Shown: positions 25,376 through 33,709 of the stretch, piece by piece
How the letters are laid out: every line of letters starts with the position of its first letter
Numbering within the stretch: position 1 is the first letter of the stretch
DNA from: Streptomyces sp. WZ.A104
Lineage (GTDB): Bacteria > Actinomycetota > Actinomycetes > Streptomycetales > Streptomycetaceae
DNA length: 64,000 bases
Assembly (NCBI RefSeq): GCF_002382885.1
Contig: NZ_NWVL01000007.1
Coordinates: 1-64,000 of the forward strand
Reading direction: 5' to 3'
Notes under the pieces: model-generated
Told to the model about the DNA's origin: nothing
What the model saw: only the letters and a program-made list of their open reading frames with translations
The model's database searches: none
Translations under genes and position numbers: made by a program

Positions 25376-26398
25376 TCAGGCTGTCGGGGTGGCGTTGGGG
25401 CGGCGGCGCTTGAGGCCGAAGACGACGCCGGCACCGGCGAGGATCGCGAGGCCGCCGATGGTGGCGATGACGGGGAGGTTGGAGTCGGATCCCGTCTGGG
25501 CGAGGGTGCCTTCGGGGTTGATCTCAGTGGCGCCTGCCGGCTTGACCGGGAGGGGCTTCTTGCCGCCTTCCTGGGGCTCGGCGTCGTTGACATTGCCGGG
25601 CTCGGCGCCGGCGGCGAGGATGTCGAACTCGTAGAAGGAATCGGTACCGGCGAAGACGCAGTTGCCCTTGTCATCGGCGTAGACGCCGATACTGATGGCG
25701 AAGCCGAAGCCTTCGGGGGCGTTCCTGCCGACGCTCAGGCGCATGTCGATGGAGAAGGACTCCTGGGCGCGCACGTCGGTGTAGCCGAGGTAGCCGGCTC
25801 CTTCGTCGTTCTCGTCCAGGGAGATGTCCGTCCACTGCCCCGTGTCGGGGTTCTTGAACTGCAGCGTGAGGTGACCGGTGGTCTCCTCCCACGTGTCGGT
25901 GTCGACCTGTGCCGCGAACACGCCGAGGTCGACACGCTTGTAGGCGCTGTCACCCTTGTTGGCCACCTTCAGCTCGAAGCCGTGGAACCCGCTTCCCGCG
26001 ACGACCTTGGAGGGCAGTCCCGACAAGGTGGTACGCAGGTTCTTGTCGAGCGTGGGCTCCTCCTCACCGTTGCATATATCCGCCGGGGACGTCGGGGTCG
26101 CGGAGGGAGCAGGCGTCGTCGCGCTCTCCTGGGGAGCCGGGGAGGTCTCGGACTTCTCCGGTGCGGGCGAGGTCGCGGCCTCCTCAGGAGCCGGGGACGT
26201 TTCCGACTCCTGCGGGGCGGGCGAGGTCTCCGACTCCTCAGGAGCCGGGGACGTTTCCGACTCCTCAGGAGCCGGGGAGGTCTCGGAGGTCGTCGGGGTG
26301 GGGCTGGGTGTCGCGACCGCTGCGGTCGCGGACAGCAGGGTGAGCGGGGTGAGGACGGCGGTCGCTGCGGCGACCGCCATGGCACGGCGGAGCTTCAT
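25376..26398 (-). CDS. LAxTG-anchored surface protein with PAPE-type repeats
   Basis: A 340-aa exported wall-anchored protein. The signal peptide (LRRAMAVAAATAVLTPLTLL) is followed by a low-complexity stalk of six to seven nine-residue repeats (SETSPAPEE and variants, residues ~38-98), then a globular beta domain (residues ~105-280; GFHGFELKVANKGDSAYKRV, GYLGYTDVRAQESFSIDMRL), a Lys/Pro linker and a sorting signal: LAQTG at residue 299, a hydrophobic helix (VIATIGGLAILAGAGVVFGL) and KRRR. LAxTG is the class E sortase motif of Streptomyces; no class E sortase is visible in this window, so its enzyme is elsewhere or one of the two class F enzymes. ATG 26398 was chosen for the signal peptide. 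Confidence 0.85.
   Translation of the reverse strand: MKLRRAMAVAAATAVLTPLTLLSATAAVATPSPTPTTSETSPAPEESETSPAPEESETSPAPQESETSPAPEEAATSPAPEKSETSPAPQESATTPAPSATPTSPADICNGEEEPTLDKNLRTTLSGLPSKVVAGSGFHGFELKVANKGDSAYKRVDLGVFAAQVDTDTWEETTGHLTLQFKNPDTGQWTDISLDENDEGAGYLGYTDVRAQESFSIDMRLSVGRNAPEGFGFAISIGVYADDKGNCVFAGTDSFYEFDILAAGAEPGNVNDAEPQEGGKKPLPVKPAGATEINPEGTLAQTGSDSNLPVIATIGGLAILAGAGVVFGLKRRRPNATPTA
26105..26287 (-). repeat. 27-bp tandem repeats encoding SETSPAPEE
   Basis: Six to seven in-frame 27-bp units with alternating PEE/PQE/PEK endings inside the LAxTG protein gene. Such stalk repeats vary in number between strains. Confidence 0.75.
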
Positions 26399-27282
26399 GG
26401 AGACCTTTACGGAGTCTGGGTGCCGGTCGGGGACGGCACGAAGGCTGGGAGGCCGCCCGAGTACGACATGGGGGGACACGAGTGAGGCCATAAACATGAC
26501 AAGCCAGAATGACGAACAGTTGTGCGCAACCTTCGTACGCATCCGTGATCTGCGTCACGTTCAAACTCGTCCGCCCGTGACACAGGCCTGGCAGTGAGCG
26601 GTCGCGTCGACCGGGAGGCCACGGTCACGGAAGATGCCACCGGCCTCACAGCGCGCCCCACGAGGCCGGGCCCGCTCAGCACCCGAGAGCCGGACGACGG
26701 TGCTATTCACTTTTCCCCTCCGAGGGCGAAGTGGCGATCCGCCACCTTGCCGACGGGAAGGCGGGCGACCCGCGTCCGGGCCTTCAGCCCAAGGCACCTC
26801 GCCAGTAGCGCCCAGGTCCACACCGTGCTGCGCGAACGCCGCACCCGCCGCGGGTGACCTCGCCGGTGTTCGCGCGTTGAAGCGGCGTGACCACAGTGAC
26901 GCCGCGGCCTATCCCGGGCACCGGCCGAATGAACTGGCCCCGCCTACGGTCAGTGAGCCGATCTACGCGGCGCTGGTCGCGCACTGGATGGCACTGGAGC
27001 GTGTCATGCCCGGTCAGAGGGGCCAGGGGTGGGCCCTGCCGTCAGACACCCCCTGGCCCCGGCATTAGGCCGGCCGGCGCGATACTCGCCCCGCGGCCCG
27101 CACCCGCTGCACCGGCCGGCAGCCGCGAACCCCGCCCAGCCACCGAGGCTGCCGGACCGGCGAGTCGTACTGGGCCCCCTTCCGGCCCGGCATCACCCTG
27201 ACCTGCCTGGGGCGGGCTTTGGCACAAGGCCCTCCCGTGCTGCCGGGTTCGTCCTACCGGTGCGGCGAACCTCGCTCCGCGT
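26399..27282. other. Intergenic, with a possible gene remnant near 26950-27068
   Basis: About 880 bp. A plus-strand frame ending at 27068 reads V-S-E-P-I-Y-A-A-L-V-A-H-W and then P-G-Q-R, reminiscent of small streptomycete hypothetical proteins, but with no usable start; probably decayed. A palindrome GTTGTGCGCAAC is at 26519-26530 upstream of the surface-protein gene. Confidence 0.3.
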
Positions 27283-27903
27283 TCACGTATCGCCGAAGCC
27301 GGCAGGACTCCTCCGAGAGGAACTGATCCCCTCCATCGCAGCGGTCACGACTCTGCGAAGTTCCGGAGCGTTCACCCCTGCCCGGGACCGCAGGTTGACA
27401 CCGTGGGCGACCAACGCCAGGAGGTCGGCCGACGCCTCCACGTCGGCACCCGGGTGCAGCTGCCCCTTCGACCGGGCCGTGGCCAGTGCCGAGCGCATGG
27501 CGTTCCGCAGGGTGCCGTGCTGGTACTCCAGAACGGCACGTACGTCAGCGTCGGTGTTCTCGGCGCCGACGTACGCGTTGGAGATCATGCAGCCCCACCG
27601 CGCGTACTCACCCGCGCAACGGACGTCGATCAGAGCACAGAAGAAGTCGAACACGGCCGGCAGCCCGCGTCCGTCCTCGGCGAGCCGCCGGAGAAAGGGC
27701 GTTGAACTCTGCTGGGTGTACCGCTCCAGCGCCGCCAGGTAGAGCTGGTGCTTGCCGCCGAAGGTGGCGTACAGGCTGGAGCGGCTGAGTCCGGTCGCGC
27801 CGACCACATCCTGAATGCCCGTGGCGGCAACACCCTTCTCCCAGAAGAGCCGTACCACCGCTTCGAGGACCGTGTCCGGATCGAAGTGCCTGACATCCGG
27901 CAT
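27283..27903 (-). CDS. TetR-family regulator beside peroxiredoxin gene
   Basis: A 206-aa repressor. HTH: FDPDTVLEAVVRLFWEKGVA, IQDVVGATGLSRSSLYATFG, and the typical KHQLYLAALERY that follows it. The C-terminal ligand domain contains GCMISNAYVG, a motif shared by TetR proteins of the AcrR/YcdC-like group. Start ATG 27903 with GGTGAG upstream; the longer frame has no family residues. It is divergent from the peroxiredoxin gene, with an imperfect palindrome at 27969-27992 between them, so it probably represses that gene in response to an electrophile or oxidant (inference). Confidence 0.88.
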   Translation of the reverse strand: MPDVRHFDPDTVLEAVVRLFWEKGVAATGIQDVVGATGLSRSSLYATFGGKHQLYLAALERYTQQSSTPFLRRLAEDGRGLPAVFDFFCALIDVRCAGEYARWGCMISNAYVGAENTDADVRAVLEYQHGTLRNAMRSALATARSKGQLHPGADVEASADLLALVAHGVNLRSRAGVNAPELRRVVTAAMEGISSSRRSPAGFGDT

Positions 27904-27968
27904 GCTCACCTCGCCGTCGACGTAATCAACGACTCCAAGGTACTCGCCCCGCCCACCGGATCGACGGC

Positions 27969-27992
27969 ATCTTGAACCGATCATTCCAAGAT
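27969..27992. promoter_or_regulatory. Imperfect palindrome, probable operator of the TetR regulator
   Basis: ATCTTGAACCGA then TCATTCCAAGAT: 18 of 24 positions are symmetric around GATC. It ends 20 bp upstream of the peroxiredoxin ATG. Confidence 0.6.
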
Positions 27993-28012
27993 ACGCATCG
28001 GAGGGAACCACG

Positions 28013-28672
28013 ATGGGCCTCAACACGGACCTGCGCGCCTTCTACGCCAGCCGGCAGTCGGACATCCCCGAGCACGTACGGGAGATCATGGACAGGGCCG
28101 GCCGTGAACTCGCCGAATCCGGACAGGCCGACAAAGCGCTGAACACCGGTGACACGGCACCCGACTTCGCCCTGCCCGCGGCAGACGGAGGAACGGTCCG
28201 CCTCAGCTCCCTTCTGGCGTCGGGACCGGTGGTGCTGACCTTCTACCGCGGCGCATGGTGCCCCTACTGCAACCTCGCCCTGCGAGCCCTCCAGCAGCAC
28301 GTCGGCACCATGACCGAGCGTGGAGCCCGCCTTGTCGCCGTCTCGCCCCAGATCGCCGACGAGTCCCTCTCCGTCGTACAGAAACACGACCTCACCTTCG
28401 ACGTACTGAGCGATGTCGGCTCCGCCACCGCCAGGCAGTACGGTCTCGCCTTCGACCTGACGGACGAACTCGCTTCCGTGTACGACGGCTTCGGCATGGA
28501 CCTCCAGCGCGTCAACGGCGGGCACGCACGGACCTTGCCGCTCCCGGCGACGTACGTCATCGGCCGCGACGGCACCATCCGCTGGGCCTTCGTGGCCACG
28601 GACTACACCACCCGCGCCGAGCCCGCCGACATCATCGCGGCACTCGACCAGCTCAACATCCCGTCCGCCTGA
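28013..28672 (+). CDS. AhpC/TSA-family peroxiredoxin-like protein
   Basis: A 219-aa cytosolic thioredoxin-fold oxidoreductase. The redoxin domain starts LNTGDTAPDFALPAADGGTV and has VVLTFYRGAWCPYCNLALRA, where GAWCPYC carries the peroxidatic/resolving cysteines; FDVLSDVGSATARQYGL and LPATYVIGRDGTIRWAFV complete the fold. The family reduces peroxides or disulfides with thiol donors. GGAGGGAA precedes ATG 28013. It is controlled, probably, by the divergent TetR gene. Confidence 0.88.
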   Translation: MGLNTDLRAFYASRQSDIPEHVREIMDRAGRELAESGQADKALNTGDTAPDFALPAADGGTVRLSSLLASGPVVLTFYRGAWCPYCNLALRALQQHVGTMTERGARLVAVSPQIADESLSVVQKHDLTFDVLSDVGSATARQYGLAFDLTDELASVYDGFGMDLQRVNGGHARTLPLPATYVIGRDGTIRWAFVATDYTTRAEPADIIAALDQLNIPSA

Positions 28673-28809
28673 TCACCCGGCACACCCCGCAGCCGTCGCC
28701 CGGAGGGCGCCTGCCGGGACGTCACCAACTTGTAAGACCCACACCGCTGAACAGCAGACCGCCCCCGCCTAAGCTCACATCCGTTCCCCCGAATCCTCAG
28801 GAATTCTCG

Positions 28810-29391
28810 ATGCGCGCCCGCACCCTGCTCCCCGGCTCCCTGGCTGTCGCCCTGCTCACCCTCACCGGCTGCGGCACGGACACCGGGGGCACGGACACCA
28901 CACAGTCGCTGCCAAAGGAACCGGCCGCCTCGGCGCAGCCCTCGACACCCTCCGGCGACGGCGAGGAAGACAGCAGCGCCTCCGTTCCCGCGGCACTGAA
29001 GTTCACCGGCACCACGGTCGACGGGAAAGCGTTCGACGCCCGGTCCCTCGCGGGCAAGCCCACCGTGCTGTGGTTCTGGGCACCGTGGTGCCCCAAGTGC
29101 CGTGCACAGGCCGCCGAAACAGCGAAAGTAGCCGCGGAGTACGCGGGCCGGGCCAACGTCGTAGGCATCGCCGGACTCGACGAGAACGCCGCGATGAAAG
29201 CCTTCGTCACCGAAACCGGCAGCGGCGGCTTCCCTCACCTCTCCGACGAGAACGGCGAGGCGTGGAAGCGCTTCGAGGTCACCGAACAGAGCCGATACGT
29301 CATCCTCGACAAGAACGGCAGGACTACCTACGAAGGCGTCCTGCCCGGCGGAAAGGGCCTGGCCGACAAGGTAGCCGGGCTCACCGGCTGA
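28810..29391 (+). CDS. TlpA/ResA-like thioredoxin lipoprotein (copy 1)
   Basis: A 193-aa exported thiol-disulfide oxidoreductase. The signal ends in a lipobox (LLTLTGCG), followed by a Ser/Pro-rich linker and a thioredoxin fold with FWAPWCPKC as active site, then AAMKAFVTETGSGGFPHLSD and QSRYVILDKNGRTTYEGVLP. Such proteins receive electrons from CcdA/DsbD in the membrane. Six bp downstream a ccdA gene begins but is truncated, so this copy has lost its local partner. A close paralogue with an intact CcdA is at 48101-48688. Confidence 0.88.
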   Translation: MRARTLLPGSLAVALLTLTGCGTDTGGTDTTQSLPKEPAASAQPSTPSGDGEEDSSASVPAALKFTGTTVDGKAFDARSLAGKPTVLWFWAPWCPKCRAQAAETAKVAAEYAGRANVVGIAGLDENAAMKAFVTETGSGGFPHLSDENGEAWKRFEVTEQSRYVILDKNGRTTYEGVLPGGKGLADKVAGLTG

Positions 29392-29397
29392 TCCCCG

Positions 29398-29928
29398 GTG
29401 TCCGACCTGCCGCTCGCCCTCGCGCTCAGCGCGGGCATCCTCGCCGCCGTCAACCCGTGCGGCTTCGCGCTCCTGCCCGCCTACCTCTCCCTCCTCGTCC
29501 TCGGCGACGACAACCCCAGCCGAAGGCTCGCCATCGGCAGAGCACTCACCGCCACGGCGGCCATCACCATCGGGTTCGCCACCCTCTTCGGCATATTCGG
29601 CCTCGCCGTCCAGCTGGTCGCCGGACAGGTCCAGGAACACCTCCCCTGGTTCACCATCGGCTTCGGACTGCTCATGGCCCTTGCCGGAGGGTGGCTGCTG
29701 ATGGGCCGCCAGCTTCCCTCCCTCACACCGAAGGTCCGTAGAGCCCCGGCCGTGACGCGCTCCCTCCCGTCCATGGCCCTGTTCGGCATGGCCTACGCCA
29801 CCGCCTCGCTCGGCTGCACGATCGCCCCCTTCCTCGCCATCGTCGTCTCCGCCTTCCGCAGCGGATCAACAGGTGAGGGAGTACTCCTCTTCGCCGCATA
29901 CGCCGCGGGGATGGGCCTCATCGTCGGT
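29398..29928 (+). pseudogene. ccdA: Truncated CcdA (cytochrome c biogenesis/DsbD-type), N-terminal 177 residues
   Basis: From GTG 29398 the product follows the intact CcdA at 47231-48094 almost residue for residue (NPCGFALLPAYLSLLVLGDD, QVQEHLPWFTI, ASLGCTIAPFLAIVV) up to GMGLIVG at 29928. There the match ends abruptly in sequence from a VOC-family gene. The two conserved Cys of the electron relay are retained but the last ~110 residues and two helices are missing. The reading frame happens to stay open to 30756, but that part is out-of-frame VOC sequence joined to a small downstream gene. A decayed CcdA C-terminus occurs at 39950-40210 on the other strand. Confidence 0.85.
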
Positions 29929-30466
29929 TCGCCGTGGATGACGCGGATGCGACCGCGGACCGGGTACGGGAGCGCGGCGCCACCATCGCCGTCGGACCGC
30001 TCGCCCTCGGGCAAGGACGCGCCGTGCTCGCCGCCGACCGCGACGGAGCGACCTTCGGGTTCTGGGAGGGCAACGCACCGGCCTGGTCGGTCGGCCACGA
30101 CAGTGCCCCAGCCCGCCTGGACCTGCACACCCGCGACGTATTCGCATCGGCGACCTTCTACTCCGAAGTGTTCGGCTGGGCCCGACCACCCGGCGGCTGC
30201 ACACTCGACTACGCAGAAACATCCATCGTCGTCCAGGCTTCCGGCCGCAACGTTGCCACCCTACGCGCCACCGTCCCTGACCCGCAGGACCAAGCCCGGT
30301 GGATCACCGACTTCCACGTCCAGGACACTGGCCGGGCCGTCGAGGCAGCCATCGCAGCCGGAGGCCAGCCCTCGCCCCTGCTGCCGGAATGCGGTACAGG
30401 TACAGAGGTACTACCTGCGGCATCCGGGACCCCGGCGGGGCCCTGTTCACCGTCTCCCACCCATAG
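29928..30466 (+). pseudogene. 5'-truncated, frameshifted two-domain VOC protein
   Basis: Starting at the CcdA breakpoint the frame reads F-A-V-D-D-A-D-A-T-A-D-R-V, the end of a first VOC module (AVLAADRDGATFGFWEG), then a second module (LDLHTRDVFASATFYSEVFG, WITDFHVQDTGRAVEAAIAA). Near 30400 the frame shifts; the expected ending G-I-R-D-P-G-G-A-L-F-T-V-S-H-P-stop is read in another frame to 30466. Both the 5' end and the frame are therefore lost. Confidence 0.8.
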
Positions 30467-30567
30467 CGGAGCCCCATCCAGGGCACTGCGAGCGACAACC
30501 AAGTACGGAGCGTGCAGATGCGTCGGCTGATGGGCATGCTGCGGGTACTGAAGAAGGGCGGACAGTG

Positions 30568-30756
30568 GTGAACGCTTCCGACCAGCCGGGCAGCCGTTCC
30601 GGGCCGCCTCAGACCATGGCCGACGATCTCCGGCTGGCGGCCGAGCACTGCACCGACCCTGACGAGTGCCAGCGCCTCAAGGACAAGGCCCGCAGGATCG
30701 AACGGGAAGCCGCGGAGCGCCGCCTCATGGAGCGGCACGGGGACCCCATGGAATGA
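30568..30756 (+). CDS. Small hypothetical protein
   Basis: A 62-aa soluble, highly charged protein from GTG 30568 (V-N-A-S-D-Q-P-G-S-R; a GTG three bases earlier is also possible). AAGGGCGG lies upstream. The second half is a likely amphipathic helix (DECQRLKDKARRIEREAAER). Similar short proteins occur in Streptomyces, function unknown. It was probably downstream of the VOC gene before that was damaged. Confidence 0.55.
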   Translation: MNASDQPGSRSGPPQTMADDLRLAAEHCTDPDECQRLKDKARRIEREAAERRLMERHGDPME

Positions 30757-31034
30757 GTGACGCCAGCACCTGTGGCAGGCGCGCTCTCCAGCGCGGCGCG
30801 CCGACCGCTCGCAGGCGGCGCGCCCTCGGTGTCGCCCCGCCATCTCGCGCACCGCCCACACATCACAGCAGACCGACCGGGCGACCAACGCAATGCCCCC
30901 GTCTCGGGAGCCCGTCCAGCACGGCTCGGTGGCGCCAGTGCGTGTGGGCGGTAGACCAAGCGCCATCTCCGCTGGTCAAGCGACTCACATCACGCCCCCT
31001 GGGCGGCCCGGGGGCCCGGCCACGCCCCCGGGCA

Positions 31035-31463
31035 CTAAGGGACGGCGATGACGATGGCGTAGGTACCGGCGCCCAGGAGGCGTTCGCCGGGGATGTCCTG
31101 GCCGGCCGTGATCAGGCGTTGGATGTGGCCGGTGGTTTCGTCGAAGTCGATGTCGCCGAGGGCGCCGAGGTCCTGTCCGGTTTCGGTCAGGACGCGTTTG
31201 CCGATCGGGTCGTGGTGCTTGTCGGCGGGGGCGGTGGTGTCCTGGTCGCCCTGGACGGTGTCGGGTGTGCGGACGGTGACCGCGTCGGGGCCGAAGGAGT
31301 GCACGTTGTTCCAGGTCACCTGGGTGCCGGGGCCGCGGGTCTTGACCCGCAGCGCGGCAATGCGGGCGGGTGCGGGAGCGATGCTGAGACCGGTGACAGT
31401 GGCCAGGGTCTCTGCGGTGCTCACGGCGACGACGTTGCGTCCTTTGGCCTGGCTGAACAGCAT
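31035..31463 (-). CDS. PRC-barrel-like protein, third gene of triad A
   Basis: A 142-aa soluble protein related to the PRC-barrel superfamily: MLFSQAKGRNVVAVSTAETL opens the first small barrel and HDPIGKRVLTETGQDLGALG followed by DIDFDETTGHIQRLI opens the second. It overlaps the stop of the preceding PRC gene by one base (TGATG). Its counterpart in triad B is 39324-39761 with the same order and overlap. PRC barrels bind proteins or RNA; no enzymatic role is expected. Confidence 0.75.
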   Translation of the reverse strand: MLFSQAKGRNVVAVSTAETLATVTGLSIAPAPARIAALRVKTRGPGTQVTWNNVHSFGPDAVTVRTPDTVQGDQDTTAPADKHHDPIGKRVLTETGQDLGALGDIDFDETTGHIQRLITAGQDIPGERLLGAGTYAIVIAVP

Positions 31464-32026
31464 CAGTTCTCCTGTTCGAGGCGGGTACGCAGGCCGTGGG
31501 CGGCTTCGGCGAACCCGGCCAGGTCACCGGCGGTGAACTCGCCCGTCGCGTCCGGCACGAGGACCCTCTCGCCGGAGATGGCCACAGGTTTGATCACCGG
31601 CAGCAGAAGGTGCTCACGGCCCTGTGCGGGGGATTCGACTTCGTAGCCGGCCACGGCCGGATTGCGGCCCGTCGCGATGATGACGTCGATGATCTTGCCG
31701 AGGTCGGTGCCGCCCTCGGTCATCACGCGGGAGCCGATGACGTTGCCGCCGCCGGTGGCCTTGGCGTCCTTGGCCGCCTGATCGTCGTCGGCGAGGGCGT
31801 TCTCGTCGCGGATCATCACCGCGTCCGGCCCCAGGGCGTGCACCTTGTTCCACAGCAGGTCCCGCTTGAGCGGACCGGAGAACAAGCCGCGCCCGCTGAG
31901 GGTGAAGCAGCGAACACTGCCGCCGACAGCGTCGAAGACGATGTCCTTGACCTGGGCGATGTCGTCTCCCCCGAGGGTGACCACGGGCAGTTTCGCAATC
32001 TCGCCGGCCCGCACGTAGCCGCTCAC
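31463..32026 (-). CDS. PRC-barrel domain protein, second gene of triad A
   Basis: A 187-aa protein with two PRC-barrel-like units: VRAGEIAKLPVVTLGGDDIA then QVKDIVFDAVGGSVRCFTLS, and GSRVMTEGGTDLGKIIDVII. It starts at GTG 32026, overlapping the upstream small gene's stop (GTGA), and its own stop overlaps the next start. Paralogous to 38746-39324. The tight overlaps show the three proteins are made together, perhaps as a complex. Confidence 0.8.
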   Translation of the reverse strand: MSGYVRAGEIAKLPVVTLGGDDIAQVKDIVFDAVGGSVRCFTLSGRGLFSGPLKRDLLWNKVHALGPDAVMIRDENALADDDQAAKDAKATGGGNVIGSRVMTEGGTDLGKIIDVIIATGRNPAVAGYEVESPAQGREHLLLPVIKPVAISGERVLVPDATGEFTAGDLAGFAEAAHGLRTRLEQEN

Positions 32027-32172
32027 GGTCCCGGCTTCTTTCCGCCGCGCGGGTGGTGTCTGCCGCCCGCGATGACCCCGCCGCTACGACGACGCGCCTG
32101 TACCCCGAGCAGTGACACGGCGCCCAGCGCCAACACCGCCAGGACGATCACAACCCACAGCCACCAGTCCAT
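32023..32172 (-). CDS. Small single-helix membrane protein, first gene of triad A
   Basis: A 49-aa protein, ATG 32172: M-D-W-W-L-W-V-V-I-V-L then ALGAVSLLGVQARRR and a basic tail ending KKPGP. One membrane helix, N-terminus out or in unknown. GGGAGGTCGC precedes the ATG. It overlaps the PRC-barrel gene (GTGA). The 47-aa product at 38606-38749 shares Q/D-W-W-x-W and the LGVQARRRR-G-V-I-A core, so this is a real, conserved gene that automatic callers may miss. Confidence 0.75.
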   Translation of the reverse strand: MDWWLWVVIVLAVLALGAVSLLGVQARRRSGGVIAGGRHHPRGGKKPGP

Positions 32173-32187
32173 GAGCGACCTCCCGGC

Positions 32188-32922
32188 TCAGGGCCTGGCC
32201 GCGCCAAGCCCTGTTTTCAGTATGAGGTGCGCCGGTGTGGCTGTCGATGGCGCAGACAGGTGGCGCTTGAGGTGGCGGGCGGCGAGGAGGATCTGCATTG
32301 CTGCGGCCGGCCGTAGCAGGGCGGGGCGGGGCCGTTGGGGCATCCGGCCGCGTCGTACGCCGGTGGCGGTGACGGCGACGACGGGCAGGACCCAGGCGGC
32401 GACGGCAGCCGCCCGGATGGTGCGGTGGGGTTCGTGGCGCAGGGTGAACCAGGTCCAGAACGCGGCGTCGGCGAAGGTGTCGGCGTAGTCCCCGAACGGG
32501 GTCACCGTGCCCTGTCTGCGGGCGATGCGTCCGTCGGCCACGTCCAGGGCGAGAGCCGTCAGTCCGGCTCGGCGCCCGCTGCCCGCGGGCAGCGCGGGGA
32601 GGTTGCCGCGGATGAGGGTGAGCGCGTCGGCGAGCGCAAGGCGGTCGCGGTCTTCCAACAGCCCGAGGTGGAGGATGCTGAGGGTCCAGCTGGCCGCCAC
32701 CCAGTTCCTGCCGCCACGGCCGCAGGCCGCGGCGAACAGGACACTGTGCAGTGCGGTGAGCTGTCCGAGTGCCCGGGGACGCAGCGCCGCCTGGGTGAGC
32801 GACCGGTCGGCTGCCACGGCCAGAAAAGCGGCGATGGCCCGGGGCCGCCAGCGGCCGGCCTTCAGCGCGTGCAGGAGAGCGTCGGTGGCGGCACGGCTGT
32901 CGGCGAGATCGGATACGGGCAC
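32188..32922 (-). CDS. CDP-alcohol phosphatidyltransferase family protein
   Basis: A 244-aa membrane enzyme for phospholipid-type headgroup transfer from a CDP-alcohol. The complete family motif D-x2-D-G-x2-A-R-x8-G-x3-D-x3-D is present in LDVADGRIARRQ then GTVTPFGDYADTFADAAFW (residues ~127-155). Hydrophobic segments before and after (VAAWVLPVVAVTATGV) fit. The N-terminal ~80 residues are an extra helical region (LHALKAGRWRPRAIAAFLAV). Single-gene unit just upstream of triad A on the same strand; substrate unknown. Confidence 0.85.
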   Translation of the reverse strand: MPVSDLADSRAATDALLHALKAGRWRPRAIAAFLAVAADRSLTQAALRPRALGQLTALHSVLFAAACGRGGRNWVAASWTLSILHLGLLEDRDRLALADALTLIRGNLPALPAGSGRRAGLTALALDVADGRIARRQGTVTPFGDYADTFADAAFWTWFTLRHEPHRTIRAAAVAAWVLPVVAVTATGVRRGRMPQRPRPALLRPAAAMQILLAARHLKRHLSAPSTATPAHLILKTGLGAARP

Positions 32923-33074
32923 CTATCCCCAACCCTTTCCTGGATCGCACAGGCGATGTGCCGCCACCGTAGTCCTCGGCGGGTACGTGGGCGCGCTCAC
33001 CGATCGTGGGGGCTCACCGGGCCGTAGTGTCGCTTCGGACACAGCGCCAGGGACGGCGAGGAAGGGACGTGCGT

Positions 33075-33644
33075 ATGGCATGGCTGGGGCGGCTGGCCCT
33101 CGTGGCAGCGGCAGGCGGTGGTGTGGCGGCCGGATATCTGGGGCTGGTGAGCGGGGCGCTGCCGGTGGATCTGGGCGTAGGCCGGCGCACACGCCCACTG
33201 GGGCCGCAGACCGTGGACATCGAGGCGCCCCAGGACGTGGTCTTCGAGGTGATCGCCCAGCCGTATCTGGGGCGTACCACCCGGGCGATGCGGGAGAAGG
33301 TGCGGGTGCTGGAGCGGGGCAGCGACATGGTCTTGGCCGCCCACTTCACCCCGCTGGCGGGCGGCCGGCTGATGGCGACGACGGTGGAGACCGTCCGGTT
33401 CACCCCGCACGGCCGTATCGACTTCCGTCTAGTGCGCGGCCCGGTCCCACACGTGGTCGAAGCCTTCGTCCTGACCGAGCGGGCGGGCGGCACCCAACTG
33501 GTGTACGAGGGAGAACTCGGCACGGACCTGTGGCGGGCCGGAACCTGGTGGGGCGCGAAGGTGGCCGCCCGCTGGGAGACGACGGTCGCCGCATCACTCG
33601 CCGCGGTCAAAACGGAAGCCGAACGCAGGGCCGCCCACCGGTAG
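33075..33644 (+). CDS. SRPBCC-superfamily protein with N-terminal anchor
   Basis: A 189-aa protein. An N-terminal hydrophobic stretch (LALVAAAGGGVAAGYLGLVS) anchors it; the remainder is a START/Bet-v1 (SRPBCC) fold: QTVDIEAPQDVVFEVIAQPY at the start, DFRLVRGPVPHVVEAFVLTE, a G-G-T-Q-L-V-Y-E-G-E-L strand and a long C-terminal helix (WETTVAASLAAVKTEAERRA). These bind hydrophobic ligands or lipids. It is divergent from the phosphatidyltransferase gene (lipid context). Start ATG 33075 after GAAGGGA. Confidence 0.75.
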   Translation: MAWLGRLALVAAAGGGVAAGYLGLVSGALPVDLGVGRRTRPLGPQTVDIEAPQDVVFEVIAQPYLGRTTRAMREKVRVLERGSDMVLAAHFTPLAGGRLMATTVETVRFTPHGRIDFRLVRGPVPHVVEAFVLTERAGGTQLVYEGELGTDLWRAGTWWGAKVAARWETTVAASLAAVKTEAERRAAHR

Positions 33645-33709
33645 CCCACGCCCTCGGGCAGGCATGGCGCCCACCCGCCGGGAGGCGCCGGGAATACTGG
33701 GCCGCCGGC

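Noticed and set aside
26519..26530. GTTGTGCGCAAC as a third member of the TGTGCGCAAC promoter block
   Set aside because: Only the 10-mer is shared; flanks and orientation relative to the gene differ from the 34- and 53-kb blocks.
29398..30756. 452-aa CcdA fusion protein
   Set aside because: After residue 177 the frame is out-of-frame VOC sequence followed by a separate small gene; not a designed fusion.
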